Below are positions 11,796-25,394 of a stretch of DNA of 64,000 nucleotides, in pieces. The position numbers and the translations under genes were made by a program. Under the pieces are notes generated by a model. The model worked only from the letters and a program-made list of their open reading frames with translations. It was not told the DNA's origin and ran no database searches. The stretch is taken from contig JAJEKV010000384.1 in assembly GCA_021234155.1 (NCBI GenBank), positions 185,269 through 249,268 on the forward strand, given 5' to 3'. The first letter of the stretch is position 1. Each line of letters starts with the position of its first letter. This stretch comes from Isoetes taiwanensis. Lineage: Eukaryota > Streptophyta > Lycopodiopsida > Isoetales > Isoetaceae.

Positions 11796-12735
11796 GTGAA
11801 TATAATGTTTTTCATTGTAATGTTTCGATGTCTTTAACTGAAAAAATTGGCAAATAGAATCACTGATTTTGGAAAATGGCCTATGAGAATGAGTGATTCC
11901 CGGAAAGAATCAGTGCCACTTGGCACACACGAATAGGCGGATGGAGCAGAAAATGCCCCACCCCAATTTTACGTAAATGGGCTCTTTAGAGTCCTAGTCA
12001 ATCTTGAACAAAGTTTGATGTAGAGCCCGTGGCCAAGTCATATTGTGGTCAGGTAATAGAAGCATAGCACCAAATGGTTCATAAATGTTACATGCAAACA
12101 ATTTTCCCTAAAGGCAACATGTGAAAAAGATGCATGCACAAATTTTTATCCATGCAACTATCTTGCAACTTTGTTGCTTCCATATATGTGCCCACTTTTG
12201 GCCACTTTGCACTTAAATCACCTTAGAGTAACATATGAAGCAAGTGAACGCTTCCACAAAGCCCATAAGCTAGAGAAAAGTGGCATGCAATTGCATGTTG
12301 ACCCACATACCACGCATGCATTTAAATCAAATGCATGCACAGATTACAAATAAATCCCATAAGCTTTATCTTTAGTTTTATCCAACAAAAGCTATCTTAT
12401 TGACCATGCTGGTCCACAACATGTCACAATGCTTTTACTTGTCTTGATCTTTTCTTTGCCAATTTCTATTCGTGGGAATTCTCATGTAGATGGTCGCCAT
12501 TAAGTGCATGAAAGTCTTAAATTCAATAGACTTGAAATAACATCTAGCTATTTGCAATGTTATCTCCATGCTTTCTACAATTGAATCCTAAAGATTTTTT
12601 TTGCAAATGATCATGTAAGTTTGCTTTGCCTCACGTTCTTATAGGCCAATCAAAATGCCATACAACAAATAAGTTAATTGTCATCATATTTCTTAAAGTT
12701 ATAAATCAAAGAAAAGAAGATCCAAAGAGAATATT

Positions 12736-12768
12736 CCTCCTCCTCCTCCTCCTCCTCCTCCTCCTCCC
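12736..12768. repeat. (CTC)n microsatellite
   Basis: About ten CTC/TCC trinucleotides occur in a row. It is a simple repeat with no gene context. Confidence 0.9.
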
Positions 12769-12790
12769 ACCACAATCCCTCCCTCGGGAT

Positions 12791-12850
12791 GTAGGACACC
12801 TCTTTTTATAAGGAAAGTAGGACCCCCCCTTATAAAAAGAGGGGTTCTAC
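12791..12850. repeat. hairpin with 23-bp arms
   Basis: Arm 12791-12813 is the reverse complement of 12828-12850 with two mismatches; both contain CTCTTTTTATAAGG or its complement. The loop is 14 bp. It could be the remains of a small foldback transposon. Confidence 0.7.
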
Positions 12851-13503
12851 TTCCTTACACCAGAAGAAAGTAGATTCATAGAATCTCTAATTCAGCAACA
12901 ATTTATTGTATCATCTGTATTTTACAAGTATAAGGTACAGTGGCATGCGATTGCATGTTGATCCACATGTATGAACTCGCAAAAGAAGAAGCGCGAAGGA
13001 AAAAGGACGCGAAAAAAGGACAAGTTTAGAACACAAGTTTAGAACTGCTTTCCCAATTCAGAAAAAAGTCTGCCTTAGGAAAAATGACACCATTTGCAAA
13101 CAAATAAAGATTTGATCATGATTCCAAATGTCACAGCCACTTAAGGTCTTGAGGATGCTAGGCCAAAAGTCAGATGCAAAGAGAATAGCACAAATCACTC
13201 AAAAATGCAGTCCTGACTGGGTAAAAAATAGGTCGATATCCTTGGCAGAGAGCAAATTTTTTGTCGATCGAATAATATGAATTCTTTTAGTGTTCTGATG
13301 CTTGATTCTCACTCAGATATGTCAGCACACCAGGATCAAACTCTCTTTTTGCAAGAAAACAGGTGCAGAAAATTCTTGAAATTTAAGATTTGGCCAGACT
13401 GACTGTTACAATCAGAAAATAGCAAGCAGAGCTTGACAAATTGATTTTGTGATTATCTTTTTTGAACTTTGAAGGTACTCTACTATTTTTAATTGTTCGT
13501 AAG

Positions 13504-14250
13504 CAAGGAAGGAAGGAAGGAAGAAATTTTTAACGTCCACAGAACCCAATCGGGTTATGGGACCAGAACAAACAAAGGGGGCATAAGCCCTAACAGAACA
13601 GAGGGCCGAGTCCCAAAAAATAGAACATGGGGTCTAAGCCCCATTACAACACACAAATAAAGGGCCAAATCCCAACAACAACGACAATAGTGGGCCGAAA
13701 CCCTGGTACAGACAATGAAAATAATAAGGATTAGGGCTATGCGCTCACTGCCCATGGGTCGGAGGGCCACTGATCCCGAATAATAGCCTGCCCCCCTCTA
13801 TACACTGCCCACTGCTGCCGCAAGCGAGCTTCCCGAACCCGACACAATTCCCCTTCGCGGGGATAGTACCTTTGGAGTAAGATCCTCACGGGCGGAGAAT
13901 GAGGTCCCCTTCGGATGATTGCCATGCCGCTTGAGAACATGCGGCGAGAGATAGCATCGAAAGTGGACTAAGAGATGTCGGCGGGCGATCAGGCCCATCT
14001 TGCTCCAACTTCGATGGCGCCTTCAGCCTGGATATGCATCTCCTTGGTGAAAAATTGACGTGCTTCATCTGTACCGGAACAACCACCGTTCTCGGGAATG
14101 CCGACTAGACGCAAGGCCAGGGCATGTGGCCTACCAGCTGGCGGCTCCGGACCTGGCTCAGAGGCAGAGGTGGGCATCGGATCTGGTGTCGAGGCCCCGA
14201 CCAACCCATCTGGTGCCGCCGAGGAGTGTGGTGGACACGCCCACCTAACC
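13504..14250 (-). mobile_element. LINE-like 3' end with (TTCC)n tail
   Basis: On the minus strand the sequence ends in a short TTCC microsatellite (13504-13525 as GGAA on the plus strand). Just before it is GTGGACGTTAAAA preceded by GGTCCCATA. The plus-strand LINE at 41745-43845 has the same arrangement ahead of its own tail, GGTCCCATA then GTGGACGATAAAA. Upstream, minus-strand open stretches at 13737-14204 are arginine-rich and without a recognised domain. A non-LTR retrotransposon 3' terminus is the best reading; the 5' limit is a guess. Confidence 0.4.
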
Positions 14251-17200
14251 AGCCTTGAGCCTAGTAGGTAGGTGCGCAGTAGAGCAATGCAAATGCTCGG
14301 ATGTCGGACCTGTGCTTAATCCTGGTAGGACGGTACTGGGACTGGCTGATCCGTGCCCTACCGACTGGAGCAGCAACTCAAGAAGTTGCACCCAGGCCAC
14401 TAGTGGCGGTGGCGAGAGGCCCGAAAGTGAAAGTAATCAGACTGGATCATGCGGATGCTGGCCGGCATTCCCGGGGGCATTAATCGAAGCCGAGCATCAA
14501 TCCTAGCCGAGCTGCGTAAGATGCATTAGGGAACGAAGTGGAATGTGCATCTAGGTGTGCGGGAGGGGATCTTTGGGGCCAAAAAGAAAGGAGCTGCTCG
14601 AAGGTAGGGGCGTAATGGTGGAATCATAGGGTTCTGCCGAGGCGGACTTGGGAGCCGGGATGAGGTTGTTTGATTTGCAGGTCTCCCTAGCCAAGTGCTT
14701 TATCCGGCAGGTCATGCTGAGACTATAAGGAAGGGCACAAGCTGGTGAAAGCTCAAGCAAAGGCAGGCCAAGGCAAGCAACTGTAGACGACTAAATCTCC
14801 GATTCTATGAACCAAGACTATGAATCAAAACTCAGGGCAAGCACGCCAAAGCAAAGGCAGAACCGAAGCCAAGGGGGGTGGGAAACCGTTCAAAAACGCC
14901 AGAGCAACTAATTGAATCGAGGGATGTACTGCCACAAAAAAGGAACGTGCATGAACTGACCTGATGCAAACCTTGTGGATCAAACTCAGGGCAAAAATCA
15001 GGCTGGCGGATGCTGCTATTGCCGGACTGACTGGAATCTGCCGCACTGGGCCCCAAGCTTGCCGAAAACCTGCTGGAACCTGCCGAACTTGGCCCCAAGG
15101 TTGCCGAAAACCTTGCTGAAGGCTGGAGCAGGGTGTTAAGGACCAGACCTAATCCGGGTGGGCCGACTTGGGTTGTGGGTTAGCCGGAACTGTGTTGGGC
15201 CTGCTTAGGTTGACGACTTCCTTATAGGAAAGGCCCCCCCTGACCTGATGAGCCCTGACCTGAGTTGTTTATGCTCTGAAGCAGAAACCGACCAATCAAC
15301 CTGATGCAAATAGAATCATCGCCCTCGTGCAAAAGCTAACGCTGTAACCTGTGTTGCTGCTGAAGATTTGATGCTAACCCCCGAGGGGGTTACTGGAGCT
15401 TGGCGCCCAGGATGGGCGGTAGGCGCTTGGGAAGGGAAGATTGCTTGTTTGATCAGAAATGCTTCTATAAACTTGAGAATGCAATTTTTTACTTGAGAAA
15501 TGCAAAAATAAGCCAGAATACTGTTATCAGGCAAGATAAGAATGCTCTCTTTATGTTTTTTCAGCTTTTTGTGCTATCTCCTAGATGGTATATTCTCTGC
15601 AAATGCACTTGATCTATTTGCAAACACTAAACCTCTTGGATATGTGTGCTAATGGACTCTGAATGCAACTTAATCTAATTGTAATGTGTAATTTTAAATC
15701 TGTAGAACATAATATACTGAGATCTAGTTTACAATGAGCTTTAGATAAACTATTTCATCTTCAAATTTCATTTTTACCTTATTGCTTTACCTTGTCTTGT
15801 AACTAGAGTGCAAATTATACTTAGGTATATCACCAAGGGTCGGATTTTCATTCATTTCAATATCACACAATTATCAGATTCCCAAGCTCTGTGGTCTTGG
15901 GTACAGGATCAAATCATTCTTCAAAGTCAAAAATAAGATAGTAGCATCAGGTAATCCATGGATTCTGAAGCTCGGAAGGCAGATTCAAGCTCAAGTCCTT
16001 CAAAACCGGTCTCAAAATGAGCAGTGTTGACCGATTCTCCCGCCCAAAGCCCTCAAAGTTTTTTCTGAACAATCCCTTTTTCAAAATGCTCTGTTCTGGC
16101 CCATTCTTGGCAATTTCGGCCTATAGTCTTGTCTTTTAGCTTAGTTTTGTGGTTCTTGGCTTAGAATCAGTAGATCCGAGGGTGTTTAACAATGATTAGG
16201 TGGTTAATTCTAGGAAAACAGACGGATCTTGGCACGACTGGATTTTTAGGGTTCTTGAGAAAACTTGATCATTTATCCCACATGCATTTTTCTTAAAGGC
16301 AGATCGGGTATATAAGGCCTGATCTGATGTGTCTTTGTAATTATGCGTGCTGTCTCCACGTGATGTCTGGCCCGTTGCCAGCTCACATGCCCAGAGGCAC
16401 CACATGGCGTGGGGAGATTGGATGGGATGAGTGACTTGGCCGCAGAGGGGGGGGGAGGGTAGATAGAAATTTTATTTTTACTTCTTGAACCTTGGCACAA
16501 TTCCCACGAACTTAAAAATGAAGGTCAATATGAGGTGTTTTTTTAATATTCTTTTTTGCAAATGGAATTTTTTTTGATGCTCTATGACATGGAAGAATCT
16601 TTTTTGCAAAATCAATATTTGGTTTTTTAGCTCAAAAAAGGGCAAAAATATGATGAAGTGGCAAGTTGACATGGTGAGTTGGCAAATACAGGATGATATG
16701 GCAAAATGAGGTGGTGATGTGTCAAACAAGTTGGCAAAATGTCTTTTTTCTAGTCAAAACTTTTGATGAGGTGGAAATGAAGTGTGTGACACATGTGTGA
16801 TGATGTGGAAGCATTAGTGATGATGTGGCATGATGACATGTCCCCTCAAGAATCACTTAGGTCAAAATTTTTGAGAAGGGTGACGTGTATGAGATGACAT
16901 GGCAATGGTGGTGATGTGGATGGTGGCTTGGCAATTTTGGATGGGGACATGGGTCAATTTGGCACTAGTGCACATGAACTTGTAACTTTTGTGTAAATAC
17001 TTGATTGCTTGACTTCTTCATGCTTCCCTTGGGAATTTGTGCATTTTCTCTCTCTACTTTGACTTTTAGAGAGAGAAGATGACCTTAGATCATGGGAAAG
17101 GCCAAATTCAAATTGAGTAGAATTTTTTGCTTGTTCAACATGATGGTGGCATGATGAGTGTGTGGAGTGTGAATGGTGCATGAATGACATGTTTTGACTA

Positions 17201-18100
17201 GAGAAAAGGTTGTTTGCCAAATTTGTTATGGGATATGAAGGTGAGGCATGGAATGTGAGGCAAGTATGATGTTTTGAATAGGAATAAGGTGATGAGCTCT
17301 AGATATGAACCATGTAAAATAGTGCTCTTCCCAATAACTCAAAGCAAACCACATACCAAGTCAACTTGAGGGGTCTTCCGTGTCTTCAAATTGACCTTTG
17401 CTTGAATCAAAGTCCATCCAAATGCTTATGTGATATTCAAATGAATCAAATCAACATGTTATGGCTCTTCAATGCTCTTCTATATTGCCTTAGCATGACC
17501 TTTAGCAATCAAAGTCAATATAAAGAGGACTTTACTTTTATATTCAAATGCTCAAATCAACACTTTGTTACTATTGAAGGCAATATTACTTCTATATTGC
17601 CATAGCATGAAGATACAATGATGCATTACCTCAATATGTTAATGAGGATTTCAATGAAGAAGATATTGATTTCATTTTTGATACTCAATGATGATTTCTC
17701 CTACACCTAGATGACATCATGAAGATAGTGGGTGATGCATTACCTCAAATGGCATTAGTGATGATATATTGAAGATAAAAAGTTCCAAACATTGGTTCAT
17801 TTTTAATTGCTCTGCAAATTTGCTTAGATTTGGATGATGATGAGTTGGACGACATTGAGCCTGATATTGAAGACCAATTCAATGCTTTATGACAATTTAC
17901 ATTGAATATTTTATAAAAGTTTGCTCTAAGTTGATTTTCCTGCAATTTGATTAGCTATATAAGACCTAAGAACATACATGCATAAACACATAAATATTGG
18001 TTATAATGTTTATGTAATATTTCTAATGTTATTTATACAATTATCATATTATCATTAGAACCATGCTAGTCTAATTAAATACTATAAGATGTTTATTTGC
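14250..18100. other. no gene recognised
   Basis: Open stretches here are short and without recognisable domains. 16550-17250 is full of variations on GATGATGTGGCA, as in old satellite or MITE DNA. 17380-17770 repeats words such as TCAAATGCTCAAATCAA and GCATTACCTCAA. Confidence 0.55.
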
Positions 18101-18129
18101 AAGGTTGGTTCCCTCATACTGGCTAGTGG

Positions 18130-18644
18130 CACTTTTGTGTCAAACTTAGCCCTTTTTGCGTCAAAATATCGATGTATTTTTACTTAACAATGTCACTACA
18201 TTGACACTTTTTTGACACAATCACAAGACAACTATAACAAAAAATTGACTTAAAATTGCCGTTATATTTGATACTAATAACTGACACAAACGTTTTCCAA
18301 AAGATGACAAGAAGCTATCACAAAATGTGACACAAATGCGTAACAAAATCGATCCAAAACTTTAGAACTAGCGATGTTATAGTAGAAACAAACCTATTGC
18401 TATACTTGACTTAAATTATGTCACAATCTTGTTGCAATCAATGACGTAATCATCATTATAAAGGCTAACGAAAAAATTCCAAACTTTTGACACACATGTG
18501 CCATAAGAATTCATTCCTATTTCAACAATCGTATTGACGCAAGTTCAAGACACAATCAAATTAATTTGTGTCACTTTGTTGCACACAAATGACAAAACTT
18601 AGAATCATCGAGGGGTTATAAAAAACCTATCCTCTTGTAGTGTA
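18130..18644. mobile_element. right end of a CACTA-type element
   Basis: The segment ends CTATCCTCTTGTAGTG at 18629-18644, the exact inverted complement of the start CACTACAAGAGGATAG at 18954. Upstream, TGTGTCA and TGACACA words recur many times in both orientations, as in the subterminal repeats of CACTA elements. The left end is not resolved. Confidence 0.55.
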
Positions 18645-18953
18645 TATTGGACCAGAATCATACCAAGTTGCAATCATTAAAACCCCAGCTAGCCGTCAAT
18701 GTCGTTGGTCTTTGGATGTACAAGTGCACATAAAGGCTGATGATCATGCGTACCTTGCAAGGGAAGCCAACAACATGAGATTGACAATGAAGCACAAGCT
18801 TGGGGATTAACATGGAATAAAGATCTAACCGCATCCCAGGAAGCAAGCAGACCTTTAAGGAATGGGAAAGCATTTGGATATGGATGCAGAGGGTACAACA
18901 AAGCCCATGGGAAACTAGGCTTGATAGTTGTCTCGTGAAAGGGGAGACACTGC

Positions 18954-19083
18954 ACACTACAAGAGGATAGGGGGTATAGTGTCAACCCTTGTGACAAGCC
19001 GTAGGCCTAGTGACAATTTTGTGTCGACTGCTACTATCTTGACACAAAGTGCTTGTGTTGTGTCAAATTTATGTCTAGTACAT
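18954..19083. mobile_element. left end of a CACTA-type element, cut by an LTR insertion
   Basis: It begins CACTACAAGAGGATAG and carries the same subterminal words (TGACAATTTTGTGTC, TTGACACAAA) as the element ending at 18644. It stops at 19083, where a gypsy LTR begins. No transposase is seen. Confidence 0.55.
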
Positions 19084-20564
19084 TGTGACGATCCTTGAAC
19101 ATATACGGCACTCCGGACGCATACACACGGGGACTTTCCCCTCCCAAGGCAACAACTTCGCCATGACATTCGGACCATCTATGAAAAATGCGGGTGAAGG
19201 AAGGAGGTGTCATTCGCCCATGCCTTCAATGGGACTCTATGTGGCGGAAGCGTGAATACAAGTTAGCATACAACATAATCATATAAGGAATAACCACCAC
19301 GAAGGGTGGAAACATCCATTTGGATAAATACATGGAAATGCATTTAATACTAGAAAACTCCCCAACCCAAGGTTCTACCCGGCTAGGACTCCGATAGTTG
19401 ACCCGGCTAGGTCTCGTGAAAGGGGAATCTTGACATGGCGTTGCTGGCATAGAACATCGGCTAGGGTTGTCCCTCCATCCATCCCCCTTGTGCATAACTT
19501 TGCGTAGGCCTGAGTGACATGGCGTCATTTTGGAGTGTAATCGAAGGCATCACCCTTTGGGACTACTATGGGTTACATCTCCCGGTCCGGATGAGGCAGG
19601 TCGGGAAGTGTCCCTTCCCAGTCATGATGAATCCATGGGTGAGCTAGAGAATGCGTCTTTGCATCGGTGAGCCCCATAACCTTACCCGACTTACTCCCCT
19701 AAGTCTACTCAAAGTACAGGGTGCTCACACAACTATACCCAGGGAGTGTCAGACCCATACGGCCGGGTTCACTGGCCAGCTATCAGGCCTAGCTCACTGA
19801 AGGAGTCCCCGTAGCCTTTTATGCTCAGGCGAGACCCCACCTCACACTTCATCACCACGGCTCCTTGTCTGGTGCTTCAATCATGCCATAGATTCCACGG
19901 CTCGGTGGGACCTTGTGCACAGGCCGCATATACTGGGTACTAGGGGAGATACTAGGAGCATACTACGAACATAGGTCACAGAGGTCTCTACCCCCCTTAA
20001 ACCTTGCTTTCAGGAATAACTAACAAAGATACTAGCAAAGATATATCCATCCATACATCACAAAGCATAATCCATAATTGAGAACAGTTCTAACTATCAA
20101 ACAAGGGTTAAACATAACCAAATACAAGCGATAAGAAAGGTGAGGCGGTGATCCTAGAAATGTCAAGCTAATCTATCCACTAACCCGAATTCCTGCTGGA
20201 TCCATTGTCATGTGGCATCTCCATCTTCAATCAATCTGGGCGCCCAGCAGCTCCTCTCCTTGGAATCGATTTGGGGACTCATTGGGGTTAGGATCCAATT
20301 TGCTGGCCCATAGTAGCAGTTTCCTGCTGGCCAATCGAGTTTGGCCACGTGTCCCCTTCCTAAATAATCAATTGGCCTAACTTAATTAGCTTAATTAAGT
20401 TATTTAGATAATTATCCCTTAATTATAGGCAATTAACCCTTAACTAGCCCCTTATTAATTTAGCATCAACCCCCTAGGTTAACATACCCCATGGTGGCGT
20501 CTTCTTACTACGTGATGTGTTAGTATATTTATATGTAGACCGTACAAATACATGGAACGTCACA
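19084..20564 (-). repeat. gypsy LTR (3' LTR of a minus-strand element)
   Basis: The two ends form a near-perfect inverted repeat: TGTGACGATCC at 19084 and GGAACGTCACA at 20554-20564. Next to the right end, a tract of seven Cs (GGGGGGG on the minus strand) fits the polypurine tract that precedes the 3' LTR of an element read leftwards. The internal side (20570-22004) carries gypsy integrase on the same strand. The length, about 1.48 kb, is usual for plant gypsy LTRs. Confidence 0.7.
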
Positions 20565-22004
20565 TTCTCCCCCCCTTAGAAATAATGCTGCCCTCAGCAT
20601 TGGGGTTAGTTAAAACAAATGATAGACACCTTAATAAGTTATTCGTACAAAAAGTGAAGTAATGTCTTATTCCCGAAGGTAATAGACATAGAATTTAGAA
20701 ACCACGTAAGTGTTTAAGCACCAAGGTGCATTTAACATTATCAGGAGGAAAAGAAGTTTAAAGGACCGAAGTCCAATAGTAAACAGCACACTACGAAGAT
20801 CGACTCATGTAGACAAGATGAAAACTGGAAAACTTGGGCCATCAGCAACCCTCTATACATGGGCAGGTCACGTACCGCTCACTGGCCTGCACATGTCAAT
20901 ACGTCAGTATATATATACATTAATTAAGTATGTTGTAGTTGAAGGGACCACCCCCTTTATAAAAATAAGAGAAAAACCTATCTACTAGGGAATCTATCAT
21001 GCCTATGGTTCGCAATTCATTGCGGCATAAGGAATGGCCAGGTTCCCATTATAGCCGAGATGAATGCGGCCTATCAACTATATGCTTTCCAAGCAATCCG
21101 CGGTCATGCCGACATTGACAATACACCACGTCCTAGAGAACACAAAGGTGATCTCATCATCGGTAACTACTTCTATTTACGATGCATCTACCCTCACAGC
21201 TCACTGCATGACCCATGCCGAATCAAGCCTTCGAAGCTTACCGCCGGGTGCGGGGTTGATGACATCGTTGATGGTGCGGCCTTGAGATTCCCGCATAAAG
21301 TCTGGATAATGTTTATCAAGGTCAATCTTCATCACCCAGGTAGCATCCTCAGCTGGCAAGTGTTTCCACTTGACCGAATATTGTAGCATTTGAGTCCTTC
21401 TGGTCTGCTTATAAGCCCGATCAAGAAGAGCTTCAGGCACTATCTCTAGATGCTCTTCTGTCATTTCAAGGAGGGTGGGTGTATCCAATATCTCCTCTGG
21501 ATCAGGAGTGTGCTTCTTCAGAAGGCTCACGTGGAAGACCTTGTGGATCTTCAAGTGGGGTGGCAAATCCAATCAATATGCCTGATCTCCAACACGTTCA
21601 GTGATCTTAAATGGCCTAGCCCATCTGGGTTCCAACTTCTTGCAGTTACCAATTTTGAGCTTGGCTTGTTTAACCTTGATCTTAAGCCAAACTGAATCGC
21701 CCATCTGGAAAATTCGTTGGGTCCTGTGCTTATCAGCGACACTTTTCTGACGACTACGCGCAGCCAATAAATACCCACAAACTTCCTCAACCAAAGCTTG
21801 CATTTCCAAGAGGAGTTGTTGAGAAACCTCCACCTTAGAAACAGGGTTATGCCATGTGTCTAGAGTAAGGCATTGATAACCATAATTTATCATGAAGGGA
21901 GACATTCTTGAAGACTCCTGTTTCATGTTGTTATAGGCGAACTCGACCAAATAGATATAGTCAGCCCATTGAGATTGCTTACTCCACACATAACTTCTGA
22001 GCAT
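20565..22004 (-). mobile_element. Ty3-gypsy pol 3' part (integrase end), truncated
   Basis: Minus-strand reading from 22004 gives WADYIYLVEFAYNNMKQES and SPFMINYG (end of the integrase core), then KSVADKHRTQRIFQMGDSVW and KLEPRWARPFKI (the GPF-like module). After one stop it continues HLKIHKVFHVSLLKKH and a YSVKWKHLPAEDATWV segment, the usual chromodomain-like tail of plant chromoviruses. Reverse transcriptase, protease and gag are missing because the element is cut at about 22004 and replaced by an L1-type fragment. From about 21200 to 20565 no coding sense is seen before the polypurine tract. Confidence 0.8.
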
Positions 22005-22326
22005 ATATTATTCATAACCTTGTTATAACATAATCTAATGCAAGATAGTAAATTATAATCCATTAAAGAAGGGAAAAGCACATCAAATCTGTCCCTAAGC
22101 CAAGACCAGAATGAAGCCAATTTAGGGCAGAAAAAAATATGATCAATACTTTCATCTTGCAAACAACACGAGTGGCATAAGGCAGAAATATTATTACATC
22201 TCCTTGAGATATAATAATATTTCTTAGGCACTTCCGCAAATTTAAAAGTTGTTCCGACAAAGAAAAGGGGAGCGTTTGTTTTCTTGAGCTGATTGATCTG
22301 CCTGGCAAAGTGCTCCAAGCAATCAT
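22005..22326 (-). mobile_element. L1-type LINE fragment with zf-RVT domain
   Basis: The minus-strand reading contains CNNISALCHSCCLQ, DESIDHIFFCPKLASFW and a WLRDRFDVLFPSL segment. This cysteine and histidine spacing is that of the zf-RVT domain at the C-terminus of plant L1-type ORF2. It directly abuts the truncated gypsy integrase, so one of the two was joined to the other by insertion or deletion. Confidence 0.7.
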
Positions 22327-22329
22327 GGC

Positions 22330-25300
22330 GGAGGCAAACCCTTTCTCACATTTATGTTTTATTCATACGGTGCACTCCTTTCTACATGATTCATCTGTGC
22401 ACTCTTAGAAGTTCAGAATCCAGCATTGTTGAAGAAGGCATGGTAGATTCCTTGGGTTATAATACGACCGGATCTTTTTTTGCGTTATTCAAATCCTAAT
22501 CTCTCTTTCTCTTACCTTCACAATCCCTTTTGATCAGCCAGAGGCTAATGAGGATGTCGGAGCAGATCGTGCTTATGCAGCTGAGATTATCATCGAGCAT
22601 TTGGAGCCCCAACCCCATCTTCCTTCACTGATAGCGGAGTCAAAGAATATTGAATTTCTTCTCCAAAATTCGTCTAGCTGCTTGAAGCAGCTCAGGTCAG
22701 TCTATTATTCCTAGAATGCCTTCATCACTTCTCCGAGGCAGACCATTTTTTATTGTAAAAATGGCAGACCATTTTTGGAGCCTTTCGTTACTTAAAGGAA
22801 CTAATCAACATCATCCATTTTGTAATCCAGGGAGCAGAGAATGGGAAGAATCCAGCAAGCTATGGTGGAAAAATCTCTGATTTTTGTGGGCTGCAAGGAT
22901 CAACTGCTCTGATCCACCATCACAATGCTGAGACCTGCAGAGGAGCGGGCAAGCACCTCTTTAAGGCATCCACTGCCACGTTAAAAACAAAAAAAGCCAC
23001 AACAATAAGAAAAAAAAAAGAACGAAGTAGCATCCTTGCCTGAGCTCGGTTATGGCGATAGGGCGGCGAACAAAACATTGTGTGGAATAGGAAAAGCAAG
23101 GTAACAATGCCAGAGTTGGTTATGGTGATCGGAACGAAGGAGCAGCTGATTCAAAACTCTGCTATATGCTTTCCCCTGACAGTCGTGATGAGCATTGAAT
23201 AAGGTGGATGGAGGAATGGGGAGGTACCGAAAAACTCAAGAAATATCCTGGAAACTTTTTTTTCTTCCAAAACACCACAAAAAGCACACCGGCACGAAAG
23301 AAAAATCCTTAAACTTTTAAGTAGATACAAGAAATTTATCGCGCGCCAAGGCCATTTCTTTAGTTCAAACTGTCTTGAGTTTGAACCCATCGTTAAAGTC
23401 CAACGTTTGACAATGCAATGCCTACTTAGAAAAAAGGAAGCTAACTTTGCCAACGAACACATTCATTGTTTATACAAAGAAAGTTAGAAGCAAATAACAA
23501 TATATTAAACTAGGGATCTACTAGGTGCCAAGTTTATGGTTTGGCGAGAGAGTTCCATTTGAGCCCTTAATCAAAAGGTTTAGTGCCTCATAAAAAGAGG
23601 GGTTGTTGGGGAACGATTTTGGAGACAACACACTAAAGAAATTTTTTTTTTGAACATAAAATGAATCAAAAGACACAAACATTTTCTAAGGATTATGAAC
23701 AATAAGAATGAATCTATGTACAATTATAAATGAACCTTGAGGATTATGAACAAAAAATGAATCTTTGTATAAGCGCAGAATCGAATCTTTTTACAATTGC
23801 AAACCTCCAAAATCAAAGTCCCATGCAACAAACAATGCAAGCAATCTATGTAGAGGAATGTGGAAGGAGACCTCCCGCTTGCTTACATCAAATTTCAATA
23901 ATGGCGGTCATGTTCCTCAAAAAAGAGGATAAAGATCGATTACAACCGGTGCATCGGTGACCATCCACCAATCTTCCCTTGCAGATTCAGGTGATTTTGC
24001 AACATCTGAAGGCCCTGACGTTACTGTTGTATTAGTGTCCATATCCGTTACTTCATGTCTCAGGATGCTTGCTATTGAACTCCTAAAGGCTAACCTGTTC
24101 TCAAATGTTCCAATTCTACGTTGACCTCGTGTACAACAAATGATATGTAAATATGTTCATGACTGTAGAATCAAGACAAAGGAAGGATATGTTCACTAGA
24201 TAGGAACCAACACTCCTATTCATTCACACGAGCAAGCAATGTGTTATCGCTGCAATAAACCCCCACAAGCTCTCAAAAAAAGAATCCTATAATATACACT
24301 CTAAAGCCTTGAGCTTTTACCCCTTACTAAATGTAAAAACGTTTGAATTTTTCTTTTTTATATACCATTGAACATCTTTCTCGGCATTGCTAAGAGAGAT
24401 AAAAGTTTTAACTTAGTTTTAGCTTAAATTTCATTCTTATTTCTCCCTTATGTAGTGCCAGGTGAGTTTAAGCTTTTATACAACGGCATTCTGTCTCCAT
24501 TCAAAGATAAATGGAAGGAAAAATTGGTTAGCAAATACAAAATGAGCATAGAGTATTATCTTACGTAAATCTGCCATGTAACTTACTCATGCTATTCCAC
24601 AGCATATGTAAATTTTGTAAAATCTCAACTCACATTGGTGGAAATATAATTTTGGGAACATTCCAAAAATGGAAATGAAGCCCTTGTCTAGTCAAAGGGG
24701 ACAAAAACATTATGGAAATTGACAACCGAGCATGCTAAGGTCACGCCCAAATGCAAGCTTGTTGCAAATGTGGTTACATTAGATTTTTGTTTATCAACAA
24801 AGAACAACTTCTCTTTCGGATATAAGTTGTTAGCATAGAAGTCACTTGCTTTCTCAAGCTCGGGAAGACCGCCACACGAGAAAAGGTTCGGAAAAGGATG
24901 TTATGTATATATATACCGGTTTAGACAACTACTAACACATATGGACCGTTGATTTCCAAACACGCCTAGCTTTGAAAACCGGGACATTTAAAGTTGGAAA
25001 ACTTACAGAGCATACCTTAATCATAAGCTCTCGGCTTCCTCACCACCCATAGTCCCATACCATACTTCGAAAACCAATTGTGAAGAAAGTGGTGCACAAA
25101 GGGTCACTTGGGAAGCAACAACTTATTGAGAAATCATCCATGCCCCCAAGTCAAAATTGTCAACCTGGCAACAAGAAGCAATTTCATTAGCCAATTTACC
25201 AATGCCAGATGATGATGGTGATAATGATGTTAATGTGCATAATAGCCTCTTCTTTTAGGTTTGGTAACCTAGTTCAACTGTATGTTGACTTAAATGCAAA

Positions 25301-25390
25301 ACTTCCGATCCTCTTTGGATTCTACCTGCCCTAGTCCACACAAATGCTGATTGATCCCTCTGGATCCTATGGCAATGCGAGCTCATTGAC
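22330..25390. other. no gene recognised
   Basis: This AT-rich sequence has no open frame with a recognisable domain. Short A and T runs occur near 23010 and 23641. A word TACAAGAAATTTATCGC occurs at about 23327 and again at about 30850. Confidence 0.6.
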
Positions 25391-25394
25391 ATAA

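Larger units (their letters stand above)
9050..13500. other. no gene recognised
   Basis: Only short open stretches occur, none with a recognisable domain. The interval contains the low-complexity and hairpin repeats listed separately. A 33-bp word around GGCATGCRATTGCATGTTGA occurs at about 12279 and again at about 12938, so the stretch is probably old repeat DNA. Confidence 0.6.
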
